Shown here: positions 19,037 through 27,599 of the stretch, piece by piece
Layout of the letters: every line of letters begins with the position of its first letter
Numbering within the stretch: position 1 is the first letter of the stretch
Source of the DNA: Bacteroidaceae bacterium
Lineage (GTDB): Bacteria > Bacteroidota > Bacteroidia > Bacteroidales > Bacteroidaceae
Assembly: GCA_017470525.1 (NCBI GenBank)
Contig: JAFUYM010000008.1
Location: 1 to 64,000, forward strand
Direction of reading: 5' to 3'
Length of the DNA: 64,000 bases
Made by a program: the position numbers and the translations under genes
Notes under the pieces: model-generated
Databases searched by the model: none
Seen by the model: only the letters and a program-made list of their open reading frames with translations
What the model was told of the DNA's origin: nothing

Positions 19037-21493
19037 ATGAAAAGATTCTTTTTTCCTTTGCTGACTTTGGTGTTTTGTTCACCATTTTATGTGCTTCCTG
19101 TCTCGGCGCAATACATTGAAAGACAGGAAGGACGGGAGGGTGAGAATGCCCCTCTGAGTGAGTTTGTGAATCATCAGAAGACATTGTTCAATTTCGACTG
19201 GAAGTTTCAGTTGGGTAATCCTCATGGTGCCGAACGTGCTGATTTTGATGACAGTGCGTGGCGGAAACTGGATTTGCCGCACGACTATCAGTTTGAACAG
19301 CCTTGGGAAGAGAAAGAGAATAGGGGACGTGGATTCAAGCGGATGTGTGAGGGCTGGTATAGAAAGTCCTTTTTGGTGCCATCAGAACTGAAAGGCAGAC
19401 GTTTGGTGCTTGATTTTGAGGGGGTGATGTATGTGAGTGATGTATATGTGAACGGCAAGAAAGTGGCAAGCAACGAATATGGCTATACGGGTTTTGAGGC
19501 AGACATCACTAAGGCTGTGAATTATGGAGGCGAAAATGTGGTGGCTGTGTATTCGAACACGGGACCTGTGAACGGAAGCCGTTGGTACACGGGTGGCGGC
19601 ATCTATAGGAATGTATGGATGAGAGTGAGCAACAACACGCGAATTGCACGACATGGATTGTATGTGAACACAGAGGGGGAAAAGGTGAATGTGCAGGTGC
19701 AGGTAATCGGTTGGCAGAAACACGATGTTCAGGTGAAGGCTTGTGTGAAGGATGCGTCAGGAAAGGTGGTCGCATCGGCAGAAAAGGGAATGCCTGACCA
19801 TACGATTCAGAATAATACTGAAGTGCAGTTGCCTCAGATGACGGTGGCTAATCCTGCTTCGTGGGATTTAGATTCACCGAATCTCTACACTGTTGAGGCT
19901 GTATTGCTGGAGAAGGGTGTTGTGATTGATTCTGTGGCAGATCATTTCGGTTTCCGTACCATCGAATATGGTCCGGATTTTGGTTTCAAACTGAATGGGA
20001 AAAAGGTTTTTCTTACAGGTATAGCCAATCACCACGACCTTGGTGCCTTGGGTGTGGCTGCTTTTGAAACGGCTGTGGAACGTCAATTGCGCATTATGAA
20101 GGATTTTGGTTATAATGCCATCCGCTGTTCGCACAATCCTTATTCGGAAGACCTTTACAAAATTGCTGACAAGATAGGTATGCTGGTGGTGGATGAGTTG
20201 ATTGATAAGTGGTCGGACAAGGACTATTGGGGAGGCAGAAAACCATTCATGCAAATATGGCCCGACTTGTTGACCGAGTGGGTGAAACGCGACCGCAACC
20301 ACCCGTCAGTTATCTTGTGGAGCCTTGGTAATGAACTCCAGACACGTTCGGATTGGAGCGGCTACCAAACGAACGACTGGGGTATCACCACCTATCGTAT
20401 TTTCGACCAGATGCTGAAACGCTACGACAAGACACGCCCCACCACTGTTGCCATGTTCCCGGCTCGTGCGGGTGGACAACGCAATACGCCCGATTTCAAG
20501 ACCTATCTTGTTCCACCAGAACTGGCATGCGAGACGGAGGTGGCATCCTTCAACTATCAGTGGGATGCTTATCATGGCTATTATGATTTCAAGCCCGATT
20601 TGATTCTTTTCCAGAGTGAGGCAGTGACCAATCAGTTGCAGCAACCTTATTATGGCATGGATCAAAAGCGCAGTGTGGGGCTCTGTTGGTGGGGTGCTAT
20701 CGAGTATTGGGGTGAGTCGAACGGTTGGCCCAAGAAAGGTTGGAACTATTCGTTCTTTAGCCATGCCATGCAACCATTCCCGCAGGCATATCTTATCAAG
20801 TCATGCATCCAACCGAGTGAGCCAGTGGTGCGTATTGGTGTGCTGGAGGGCAAGCCCGAGAGCCTTGAATGGAACGATGTCAAGGTGGGGCAGCAGAAAA
20901 TCACCCAGAATTGGAACTGGAATCAAAAGGATGGCACTCATCCGAATGTGTTCACCTACACAAATGCGGAAGAAGTGGAACTCATTTATAATGGGCAGTC
21001 TTTAGGTGTTCAGAAGAATGATACCACCAATATGGTCAAGCGCAACATTATTCTTTGGAGCGGCATCGAGTATGGCATGGGTGGCAAACTGCTGGCAATT
21101 GCCCGAACTGCTGGCAAGGAAGTGGCGCGTGATGAAATCGAAACGAGTGGTAAGGCTGTGGCACTGAAGGTGGTGGAGGAAACCACAGAGGCATGGACAG
21201 CCGACGGAATGGCGTTGAAGTATTTGAATGTTTATGCTGTGGATGCGAAGGGTAGGGTGGTTCCCAATGCTACGGACGACATCTCTGTCTCAGTCGATGG
21301 GGCTGCCACATTCGTCTCTCTTGACACGGGTGACAACTTCACTTCCGACCTCTATTACGATGTCACCACCAAGAAGATGGTGGCGGGATATATGCAATGC
21401 ATCCTTCGTAGTACCAGAACGGCGGGCAAAGTAAACCTCACGTTTTCGTCTTCCACGTTGAAAAGTACGAAACTCTCCTTGAAGACCCGATAA
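19037..21493 (+). CDS. Secreted GH2 beta-galactosidase-like glycoside hydrolase
   Basis: This 818-residue enzyme has a signal peptide (MKRFFFPLLTLVFCSPFYVLPVSAQ). The order is a sugar-binding jelly roll (FNFDWKFQLG...), an Ig-like domain, a TIM barrel, and C-terminal Ig-like domains. The barrel has IRCSHNPYSEDLYKIADKIG, the acid/base Glu433 in WSLGNE, and a likely nucleophile Glu528 in FQSEAV. This layout fits the beta-galactosidase branch of GH2 (also seen with beta-glucuronidases), and it probably trims galactosides from host or plant glycans in the periplasm. No SusC/SusD pair is adjacent, so it is not in a classical utilisation locus. A small secreted protein follows nine bases later. Confidence 0.85.
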   Translation: MKRFFFPLLTLVFCSPFYVLPVSAQYIERQEGREGENAPLSEFVNHQKTLFNFDWKFQLGNPHGAERADFDDSAWRKLDLPHDYQFEQPWEEKENRGRGFKRMCEGWYRKSFLVPSELKGRRLVLDFEGVMYVSDVYVNGKKVASNEYGYTGFEADITKAVNYGGENVVAVYSNTGPVNGSRWYTGGGIYRNVWMRVSNNTRIARHGLYVNTEGEKVNVQVQVIGWQKHDVQVKACVKDASGKVVASAEKGMPDHTIQNNTEVQLPQMTVANPASWDLDSPNLYTVEAVLLEKGVVIDSVADHFGFRTIEYGPDFGFKLNGKKVFLTGIANHHDLGALGVAAFETAVERQLRIMKDFGYNAIRCSHNPYSEDLYKIADKIGMLVVDELIDKWSDKDYWGGRKPFMQIWPDLLTEWVKRDRNHPSVILWSLGNELQTRSDWSGYQTNDWGITTYRIFDQMLKRYDKTRPTTVAMFPARAGGQRNTPDFKTYLVPPELACETEVASFNYQWDAYHGYYDFKPDLILFQSEAVTNQLQQPYYGMDQKRSVGLCWWGAIEYWGESNGWPKKGWNYSFFSHAMQPFPQAYLIKSCIQPSEPVVRIGVLEGKPESLEWNDVKVGQQKITQNWNWNQKDGTHPNVFTYTNAEEVELIYNGQSLGVQKNDTTNMVKRNIILWSGIEYGMGGKLLAIARTAGKEVARDEIETSGKAVALKVVEETTEAWTADGMALKYLNVYAVDAKGRVVPNATDDISVSVDGAATFVSLDTGDNFTSDLYYDVTTKKMVAGYMQCILRSTRTAGKVNLTFSSSTLKSTKLSLKTR

Positions 21494-21501
21494 CATCAAA
21501 C

Positions 21502-21930
21502 ATGAAAAGATATCTATTGACCGTCCTGTGGCTGTTTGTCTTTACCCTTTTCTGTGCGGCACAAAGCATGAAGGGGCGTGTCTATTATGGCGAAGACATT
21601 ATGAATCAGGGCACGGAAAAGTCGGACGTTGATGCCAGTGTCCGACTTGAGTTTGTCAGCGATACGGAGGTAAGGCAGACACCGACCATCAAGGCGAAGC
21701 CCGATGCCAACTTCATGCTGAAGTTTGGACTCAAGATGGCACAAAAGAAGATGGCGAAAGCGATTGCAGAAAAACCTCTCCTGAAATACACTCAGAAAGG
21801 GAACGTCATCACCGTCATTGGCGGCGGGCAACGCGGCAAAGGCGATGCTGTCTGTGTCATTCAGAATGAAGGCAAATCCCTCCGCTGCAACGACGGCAAA
21901 AAGGAATACACCTTGCAGCGTGTGAAATGA
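21502..21930 (+). CDS. Small secreted protein of unknown function
   Basis: This 142-residue protein has a clear signal peptide (MKRYLLTVLWLFVFTLFCAAQ) and a basic, beta-rich body. I do not recognise a family. Its start lies nine bases after the GH2 stop, suggesting co-transcription and possibly a supporting envelope role. No cysteine pair, catalytic motif or membrane anchor is visible. Confidence 0.6.
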   Translation: MKRYLLTVLWLFVFTLFCAAQSMKGRVYYGEDIMNQGTEKSDVDASVRLEFVSDTEVRQTPTIKAKPDANFMLKFGLKMAQKKMAKAIAEKPLLKYTQKGNVITVIGGGQRGKGDAVCVIQNEGKSLRCNDGKKEYTLQRVK

Positions 21931-22029
21931 TGGTCGACAAAATAATCGAAAACCCTCACTTTGCCCCCAAAACTCCTCTTCGCAACACATTTTTCCGAAA
22001 GAATAATTGCTGAAATGAAAAAAAGCGTG

Positions 22030-22037
22030 TAACTTTG
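22030..22037 (+). promoter_or_regulatory. -7 promoter element of the phosphoribosyltransferase-like gene
   Basis: TAACTTTG lies 41 bases before the ATG at 22078, with TTG near 22006-22008 upstream. Confidence 0.55.
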
Positions 22038-22077
22038 TGGGGCAAGAAAAAGTAGAAGTGTTTGTTAAAAGACGAAT

Positions 22078-22881
22078 ATGGGCATTACGTATAACCAAGA
22101 AGAAAAGAAATTCGTGTTTGATTTTCTGCACGATGGGAAAGAGGATATCATCTCTCTGACAGGGAGTGGCTATCAAGTGGAAGCATTCGGCAAGTGCTTT
22201 TACTATGGGTATGAGTTTTCCGAACAGGTGGACGGCTCTGTTCGTAGTGCCTTTATCAAACACCTTAAATTCACGGAGGCTTTGCAAGACCACCCCGACC
22301 TGACAAACTTTATTAAGAAAGCCGTTGATGACCTCAACAAACAAATCAATCTCTACAACTACGACCTTGTGGTGATGCCCGAATCCTCCAGCAAAGTGAA
22401 CCAATATATGTTACGTTACATCTATCGCTTTGCCCAGCCGTCGCTTCATAAGATGGAACTTGTCAAGGCTCTTCCTGTCAGCATTTCGTTCGATATGGAT
22501 GCCTACGAGAAGCAGTATCTTGATGATGTGTTGGAAAATGGTCGTCCTCGTTACACCCCTGCTCAAAAAGAAGAAGTGAAGCAATCCATCAATAAGATGC
22601 TTGACCTCATCCATCAGAAAGACTATTTCACCATTGCCAAGGATGTGAAGAAAAGTCGTTTCCGTCCCTACATGATGCACTTCCTCAAATTTGCCAATGC
22701 TGCCGATGAAGAACTCTGTGCCTCCATCCGTCGGCAAAATGTTCTTATCATTGACGACGTGACTACCAGTGGATCCACCCTCAATGAGATTCTTCGTACT
22801 CTCCGTATTCTCAACGAAGACAATGACATCACCATCTTTAGTTTGATTGGCAGGAAGGATTTGATGGCAGAGGCATTTTGA
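22078..22881 (+). CDS. Phosphoribosyltransferase-fold protein
   Basis: This 267-residue cytoplasmic protein has the PRPP-binding motif VLIIDDVTTSGSTLNE near 222-237: two acidic residues, then a TSGST phosphate loop. That places it in the type I phosphoribosyltransferase/ComF fold. An earlier DLVVMPESSSKVN matches the strand and loop that shape the base-side pocket. The middle region (about 130-215) is long and not typical of ComF. The base substrate is unknown, and ComF-like DNA-uptake proteins are the nearest guess. A 55-codon gene follows after 19 bases. Confidence 0.65.
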   Translation: MGITYNQEEKKFVFDFLHDGKEDIISLTGSGYQVEAFGKCFYYGYEFSEQVDGSVRSAFIKHLKFTEALQDHPDLTNFIKKAVDDLNKQINLYNYDLVVMPESSSKVNQYMLRYIYRFAQPSLHKMELVKALPVSISFDMDAYEKQYLDDVLENGRPRYTPAQKEEVKQSINKMLDLIHQKDYFTIAKDVKKSRFRPYMMHFLKFANAADEELCASIRRQNVLIIDDVTTSGSTLNEILRTLRILNEDNDITIFSLIGRKDLMAEAF

Positions 22882-22900
22882 CAAGAAATGACAATTCGAT

Positions 22901-23068
22901 ATGGAACCGCGAAAGAAGATTGGTAAATATCTTCGATATCTCGATAAAGAAGGCTGGTCGGAATTGATAGATAGCCGATGGAAAGGAGAAGTGAAGTCTA
23001 TGCTCAAGGAAAAATTCCCAGACATGACAGAAGATGAATGGGATGATATGAGTTATATTTTTGTGTGA
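22901..23068 (+). CDS. Small protein of 55 residues, unknown
   Basis: The frame runs from ATG at 22901 to TGA at 23066-23068. It encodes a highly charged, probably helical protein with no membrane segment (MEPRKKIGKYLRYLDKEGW ... DMTEDEWDDMSYIFV). It lies 19 bases after the phosphoribosyltransferase-like gene, with aagaaatg upstream as a weak ribosome site. I do not recognise it, and co-occurrence with the upstream gene would be the best support. Confidence 0.5.
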   Translation: MEPRKKIGKYLRYLDKEGWSELIDSRWKGEVKSMLKEKFPDMTEDEWDDMSYIFV

Positions 23069-23148
23069 CGATTATATTAATAGCCCAAGGGAATAATGCG
23101 TAAAGAAAGATAGAAAGAACAATCCGATTAGGGCATATAAGGGGACGC

Positions 23149-23178
23149 CTGCATAACCGATCACACTCGGTTATGCAG
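23149..23178. repeat. Intergenic inverted repeat ctgcataacc/ggttatgcag
   Basis: Two 10-base arms (23149-23158 and 23169-23178), extendable by three more bases, flank a short loop and are followed by a T-rich stretch (ctctatttt). It may act as a weak terminator for the small gene ending at 23068. The gap 23069-23477 (409 bases) also contains repeat array B and the phosphoglucomutase promoter. Confidence 0.5.
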
Positions 23179-23253
23179 GTGACTCTATTTTCTCCTATAA
23201 AAGTGAGTGTTGGGTTCGTTTTTCTTCTTCCACATTTCTGTTGCGCCCGTCAC

Positions 23254-23322
23254 CGTATTTACGCTGTGCCCTTTGTCGTAATTACGATGACGGGTGCAAC
23301 GTAATTACGGTGATGGGTGTGG
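23254..23322. repeat. 23-base-period repeat array B (core CGTAATTACG)
   Basis: Cores at 23254-23263 (cgtatttacg), 23277-23286 and 23300-23309 (both cgtaattacg) are spaced exactly 23 bases apart. The core is palindromic. The 13-base spacers share gacgggtg/gatgggtg in the last two units, and the sequence just before the array (ttgcgcccgtcac) is the near reverse complement of that spacer. Confidence 0.7.
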
Positions 23323-23415
23323 TGTTTGTGGGGTGATGAGTTGAAAAATGAGGGTTTGATTGGTGGTTCTTGGTGTGATTTTAGGGTAAAAGAAGAAAAA
23401 AACGGAAATTGTTTT

Positions 23416-23443
23416 TTGTTCCAAGAAAGTTTGTGTATCTTTG
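23416..23443 (+). promoter_or_regulatory. Promoter of phosphoglucomutase
   Basis: TATCTTTG at 23436-23443 with TTG at 23416-23418 lies 34 bases before the ATG at 23478, and TTTTTTG is present at the -33 position. It supports that start over an in-frame codon at 23409. Confidence 0.65.
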
Positions 23444-23477
23444 CATAAAGAATAATTATTCAACAAAAACTAATATT

Positions 23478-25214
23478 ATGGATCAAGAATTGATTAAGCA
23501 GTGTACGGCTGAGGCACAGAAGTGGCTCTCGCCGGCTTTCGATGCCGAGACACAGGCAGAAGTGAAGGCTATGCTCGATGCGGAGGACAAGACGGCTCTC
23601 ATCGATGCGTTCTATCAGAATCTGGAGTTTGGTACGGGCGGTTTGCGCGGTATCATGGGTGCGGGCACCAACCGTATGAACAAGTACATCGTGGGCATGG
23701 CCACACAGGGTTTTGCCAACTACATCCTGAAGGCTTTCCCTGGCAAGAAGGACATCAGCGTGGTGGTTGGTCACGACTGCCGCAACAATTCGCGCCTGTT
23801 TGCTGAGACGGTGGCTGACATCTTCTCTGCCAATGGCATCAAGGCATACCTCTTCGAGAGCCTTCGTCCTACACCCGAGATTTCTTTTGCCATCCGCCAG
23901 TTGGGTGCTCAGGCAGGTGTGAACATCACCGCCAGCCACAACCCACGCGAATACAACGGCTACAAGGCTTACTGGGACGACGGTGCTCAGGTGTTGGCTC
24001 CGCACGACACGGGCATCATCGACGAGGTGAACAAGGTGACGATTGACCAAGTGAAGTTCACGCCTAACAACGACCTCATCCAGATTATCGGTGGCGAGAT
24101 GGATGTTGACTACCTCAACGCTGTGCATGAGGCATTGGTTGACCAAGAGGTGATTAACCGCCAGAAGGACCTCTGCATCGTTTACTCTCCACTGCACGGA
24201 ACAGGTCGTGTGATTATCCCTGCCGCTCTGCGCACTTGGGGCTTCCAGAACATCAACGTGGTGAAGGAACAGATGGTCATCGACGGCAACTTCCCAACGG
24301 TTGTTTCTCCTAACCCTGAGAACTCTGAGGCAATGACCCTCGGCATGAAGTTGGGCGATAAACTCAATGCCGACCTCGTGCTGGCTTCCGACCCCGATGC
24401 CGACCGCCTCGCTGTGGTGTGCCGCGACCCGAAGGGCGAGTGGTGCATCCTGAATGGTAACCAGACGGCGCTGATGCTCTCTTACTATATCATCGAGAAC
24501 AAGAAGAAACTGGGTCAGTTGAAGGGCAACGAGTTCATGGTGAGGACCATCGTGACGACTGAGACGATTGCTGAAATTGCCAAGCGCAACAACGTGGAGA
24601 TTCGCGACGTTTACACAGGTTTCAAATGGATTGCTCGTGAAATCAAACTCTCCGAAGGTGTGAAGAAATACATTGGCGGCGGTGAGGAGTCATTTGGCTA
24701 TCTGCCATTCGACAAGGTGCGTGACAAGGACAGCCCTGCTTCTATCTGTCTGCTCTGCGAAATCGCTGCATGGGCAAAGGACAATGGCATGACGCTCTAC
24801 GACCTGCTGATGAAGATTTACCTTGACTACGGCTTTGTTTACCAGAATGCCATTTCTGTCACCAAGCCCGGCAAGTCGGGTGCCGACGAAATCAAGCAGA
24901 TGATGGAAGACTTCCGCAAGACACCTCCAACATCTCTTGGCGGCAGCCCTGTGGTTTGTGTGAAGGACTATAAGACCCTGAAGATGGTGTGCGACGGCAA
25001 GGAAAGTGACATCGACATGCCAGCCACCAGCAACGTGCTCCAGTGGTTCACCGCCGACGGCACCAAGATTTCCGTCCGTCCATCTGGCACCGAGCCAAAG
25101 ATTAAGTTCTATGTGGAAGTGAAGGGCGAGATGGAGTGCCCGAAGTGCTACCCATCTGCCACAGCCGAAGCAAAGGCGAAGGTAGATGCCATCAAGAAGG
25201 ACTTAGGGCTGTAA
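23478..25214 (+). CDS. Phosphoglucomutase / phosphomannomutase
   Basis: This enzyme interconverts hexose 1- and 6-phosphates and supplies sugar nucleotides for glycogen, envelope and capsule synthesis. It has 578 residues from the ATG at 23478. Visible landmarks are the phosphoserine loop TASHNPREYNGYK (Ser153), the metal loop DPDADR, the sugar-binding GGGEESFGY, and the phosphate-binding RPSGTEPK. Its length and layout match the PgcA/PGM2-like branch common in Bacteroidetes. Codon use is strongly biased (many CTG/AAG/GGC), as expected for a well-expressed housekeeping gene. Confidence 0.92.
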   Translation: MDQELIKQCTAEAQKWLSPAFDAETQAEVKAMLDAEDKTALIDAFYQNLEFGTGGLRGIMGAGTNRMNKYIVGMATQGFANYILKAFPGKKDISVVVGHDCRNNSRLFAETVADIFSANGIKAYLFESLRPTPEISFAIRQLGAQAGVNITASHNPREYNGYKAYWDDGAQVLAPHDTGIIDEVNKVTIDQVKFTPNNDLIQIIGGEMDVDYLNAVHEALVDQEVINRQKDLCIVYSPLHGTGRVIIPAALRTWGFQNINVVKEQMVIDGNFPTVVSPNPENSEAMTLGMKLGDKLNADLVLASDPDADRLAVVCRDPKGEWCILNGNQTALMLSYYIIENKKKLGQLKGNEFMVRTIVTTETIAEIAKRNNVEIRDVYTGFKWIAREIKLSEGVKKYIGGGEESFGYLPFDKVRDKDSPASICLLCEIAAWAKDNGMTLYDLLMKIYLDYGFVYQNAISVTKPGKSGADEIKQMMEDFRKTPPTSLGGSPVVCVKDYKTLKMVCDGKESDIDMPATSNVLQWFTADGTKISVRPSGTEPKIKFYVEVKGEMECPKCYPSATAEAKAKVDAIKKDLGL

Positions 25215-25240
25215 AGCCATCTAATTGCCAAAAATAATTT

Positions 25241-25323
25241 ATGAAAAATTCATGGTTAATTCATGGCAATTCGTGTTTTTCTTTTTAACATGAATTGCCA
25301 TGAATTAACCATGAATTTTTCAT
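25241..25323. repeat. Inverted-repeat element, copy 2 (best conserved)
   Basis: There are 38-base arms at 25241-25278 and 25286-25323 with two mismatches and a 7-base loop. Each arm contains three tandem units near aattcatggtt at 10-11 base spacing. It lies between phosphoglucomutase and a secreted protein gene and could fold into a very stable hairpin, ending transcription in either direction. Confidence 0.8.
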
Positions 25324-25371
25324 CAATTATATGTATCATTTTTTCAACGGTATTTTTTCGATAAGAGAATA

Positions 25372-26484
25372 ATGAAGAAGAACATTTGCAGGATGATAGC
25401 CACCATCCTTATTTTCAGTGGCGTGACGAGTTTGAGTGCTCAGAAACTGGTGACGGTAGACACGGAGGACAATCCTGTGGCATACGCACATGTGTTTGAC
25501 GAAGAAGGCTGCATTATCGGCACTACAGGCATGGACGGAGAGATAGAAGGGTTCAAGGGCGACCAAACCATCACCATTACTCATGTTGCCTTCAAGACAA
25601 AGAAAGTCTATGTGAAGGGGCAGGGCGATGTGCGTGTCCCGCTGGAGGATAGTGACTATAGTTTGGACGAAATCGTGGTGAAGCCCAAGGACTATGTGTA
25701 TGTGCAGACCTACTACCGCCTGATTTACATGTGGGACGATACCCTGCAGTATTGTCGCTTTGGCGTGGCAGACAATGTGTATGACATCAAGAAGAAGTCG
25801 GTGTCATCCAACACCACCCACCTCTCGAAGGCTGAGATGGGACTTTTGAAAACAACGCTCGACGGCCTCTTAGGACGAATCATTGACGGAATGGGTGACC
25901 TTCCCAAAAAGAAAAATGTATCGAATACTGACCTCACGGATTCAAAGTTGAAACTGAAGGCTGCTGGCGAAGGGCGTCAGAATATTTACTACGGTGACCA
26001 AGTGGTGGGTAATGTGGTGGACGATGCGAAAGACCGCCTGCATCGCATCACGCTGGACGAAGGAGCCTGCCGCAGAATCAGCAAGAAAGAGAAGCAAGAT
26101 GCCAAGGCAGCGAAGTTGGAGAAAAAAGGAAAGACACCAAAAGAAAAGGAGGAAAACAAGAAAAACGAACAGAATAATATTTATCGGGTTTATCAGTTGG
26201 GTGAAGATGGAAAGTGTGGCACAACGGATTTCTTGATGAGCCAATGGCATGACGACTATGACACGTATCTGAAATCGGAAAAAAAGGACGTGCATGTCCG
26301 CCTCTGGTTGGAGTCATACGCGATTGAACGTGAGTATGTGACCAAGGAGGAACTGAAAGAGAAGAAGAAGGCAAACAAGGTGAAGATGTCTTACTCATTT
26401 GTGCAGGACTTCGAGCGTCAGCACAACATCCCTGCTCTTCCGACCAAGGCACAGGAAGGCTTGCAGAAGTTGTTTAGCAAATAG
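25372..26484 (+). CDS. Secreted protein with carboxypeptidase-regulatory-like domain
   Basis: This 370-residue protein has a signal peptide (ending near SLSAQ). An N-terminal beta-sandwich (about 24-105) resembles the CarboxypepD-regulatory-like domain found on SusC-type proteins (VTVDTEDNPVAYAHVFDEEG...TITITHVAFKTKKV ... SLDEIVV). The remainder is unlike a TonB barrel. It is a soluble, lysine-rich region with a helical patch around KKEKQDAKAAKLEKKGK. The function is unknown, and it is probably periplasmic or surface-associated. No clear -7 element is visible upstream, because the inverted-repeat element occupies that space. Confidence 0.65.
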   Translation: MKKNICRMIATILIFSGVTSLSAQKLVTVDTEDNPVAYAHVFDEEGCIIGTTGMDGEIEGFKGDQTITITHVAFKTKKVYVKGQGDVRVPLEDSDYSLDEIVVKPKDYVYVQTYYRLIYMWDDTLQYCRFGVADNVYDIKKKSVSSNTTHLSKAEMGLLKTTLDGLLGRIIDGMGDLPKKKNVSNTDLTDSKLKLKAAGEGRQNIYYGDQVVGNVVDDAKDRLHRITLDEGACRRISKKEKQDAKAAKLEKKGKTPKEKEENKKNEQNNIYRVYQLGEDGKCGTTDFLMSQWHDDYDTYLKSEKKDVHVRLWLESYAIEREYVTKEELKEKKKANKVKMSYSFVQDFERQHNIPALPTKAQEGLQKLFSK

Positions 26485-26555
26485 GACGGGGCACGTGCTC
26501 GTTTACATTTCGGTATTTTGTCAAAAAAGGCACATTAGAACATTTGGCATAAAGT

Positions 26556-26643
26556 TTATGATAATTCGTGGTTAATTTGTGATAATTCGTGTATCTTTCT
26601 ATTTAACATGAATAACCATGAATTAACCACTAATTTCTCATGA
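26556..26643. repeat. Inverted-repeat element, copy 3 (diverged)
   Basis: The left arm (26556-26593) and right arm (26604-26643) are imperfect reverse complements built from aattcgtgg/aattaacca units like copies 1 and 2. The arms have diverged more, including small gaps. It lies downstream of the secreted protein gene, so copies 2 and 3 bracket that gene. Confidence 0.6.
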
Positions 26644-26670
26644 ATTGTATAAATGAACTTATATTAGTTG

Positions 26671-26952
26671 ATGGTCACATTCTCTTTTTGGAACAGGCTT
26701 TTCAAACAGGATGGAAAGCGGAAAAAGCCTAAACGTTTGCGAATCTATCAAGAAGGAACGCCTTACTGCCCTTATTGCCATAGCGGTAATACAATTGTGG
26801 ATGAACAAGGAATCGGTTATTGCTGGGATTGTATCAAAATCATGAACTATTTTGTGTCATGTCACATTCTGATGGCTTTTTTATGTAGTCAAACGAAAAA
26901 AGAGAGGAATTTTTGTTTTTCTTTCAAATATTTCTTACCTTTGTATTCGTAA
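26671..26952 (+). CDS. Small zinc-ribbon-like protein
   Basis: This 93-residue frame has two CxxC pairs (CPYCHSGNTIV ... GYCWDC) that form a plausible zinc ribbon after a basic N-terminus (KQDGKRKKPKRLRIYQ). The C-terminal 30 residues are hydrophobic or low quality and overlap the promoter of the toxin-antitoxin pair. The gene may therefore be truncated, or its natural end lost. I do not recognise a family, and RNA or DNA binding is only a guess from the ribbon. Confidence 0.4.
   Translation: MVTFSFWNRLFKQDGKRKKPKRLRIYQEGTPYCPYCHSGNTIVDEQGIGYCWDCIKIMNYFVSCHILMAFLCSQTKKERNFCFSFKYFLPLYS
26911..26943 (+). promoter_or_regulatory. Promoter of the toxin-antitoxin operon
   Basis: TACCTTTG at 26936-26943 with TTTTG at 26911-26915 lies 24 bases before the antitoxin ATG at 26967. 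This supports that start over the in-frame codon at 26913. Confidence 0.6.
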
Positions 26953-26966
26953 AAAGTGAAGAGATT

Positions 26967-27224
26967 ATGACAACATCGGCAATGAACAATTTGTGGACTT
27001 ATCTTCAAGGGCTTTCGCTTTCTTCCGAAAATCGTCAGTGGTTGGTTGAAAGACTAACAGAGTATCCTCCTCAATCGTATACTGTTGATGAGTTAGTGGA
27101 GAGGGCGGAACGAGGACATCGTCAAATAGCAGAAGGGCAATGCTATAGTACCGAAGAGGTCTTTCGGGAGTTTGAGGAAGATTTGCAGTTGGCAGCTAAA
27201 GATTTGCATTTGGAGGCTGTATGA
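26967..27224 (+). CDS. Antitoxin of a type II RelE/ParE-family system
   Basis: This is an 85-residue acidic protein. The segment GQCYSTEEVFREFEEDLQLA matches the C-terminal neutralising stretch of many ParE/RelE-partner antitoxins. The N-terminal half (LSLSSENRQWLVERLTE) could form the DNA-binding dimer that represses the operon. Its last four bases overlap the toxin start, the usual coupling that keeps antitoxin in excess. Confidence 0.75.
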   Translation: MTTSAMNNLWTYLQGLSLSSENRQWLVERLTEYPPQSYTVDELVERAERGHRQIAEGQCYSTEEVFREFEEDLQLAAKDLHLEAV

Positions 27225-27541
27225 AGGTGACGTGGTCAAAAGATGCTAAAACCGTTTTGCGCGACACCGCTGATTATCTTCAAACGGAATTCGATGGCTA
27301 TGCAAGGCGGCACTTCTTGCAAGAGGCATACAAAACGGCAAAACTCTTGGAAAATAGTCCCTATATGGGGAAGGTTGAACCACTTTTAGCCACAGCGTCC
27401 AATGTGTATCGTAGCATCGTTGTTGGTCGTCTTAACAAACTTATTTATTATGTAGACATCGACCATGATGTGGTTGAGATTGTTGACTTGTGGGACACTC
27501 GTCGGGAACCTCGGCAGCAGGCGAACCATTTGCTATCATGA
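27221..27541 (+). CDS. RelE/ParE-family toxin
   Basis: This 106-residue basic protein of the plasmid-stabilisation (ParE/RelE) fold begins MKVTWSKDAKTVLRDTADYLQ. It has the conserved RSIVVGRLNKLIYYVDIDHDVVEIVDLWDTRREP C-terminal beta-sheet. ParE-type members poison gyrase and RelE-type members cut mRNA at ribosomes. The Arg-rich end (DTRREPRQ) is more typical of ParE-like proteins, so the target is uncertain. Confidence 0.82.
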   Translation: MKVTWSKDAKTVLRDTADYLQTEFDGYARRHFLQEAYKTAKLLENSPYMGKVEPLLATASNVYRSIVVGRLNKLIYYVDIDHDVVEIVDLWDTRREPRQQANHLLS

Positions 27542-27551
27542 TTTTTCAAAG

Positions 27552-27596
27552 AAAAAGGCTTTCCGTTCCCAATGGAAACGGAGAGCCTTTTTTGTT
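27552..27596. terminator. Bidirectional terminator after the toxin gene
   Basis: aaaaaggctttccgttcc pairs with ggaaacggagagcctttttt around a 4-base loop, giving T-tracts on both strands. It separates the toxin gene from the convergent winged-helix gene. Confidence 0.75.
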
Positions 27597-27599
27597 CTT

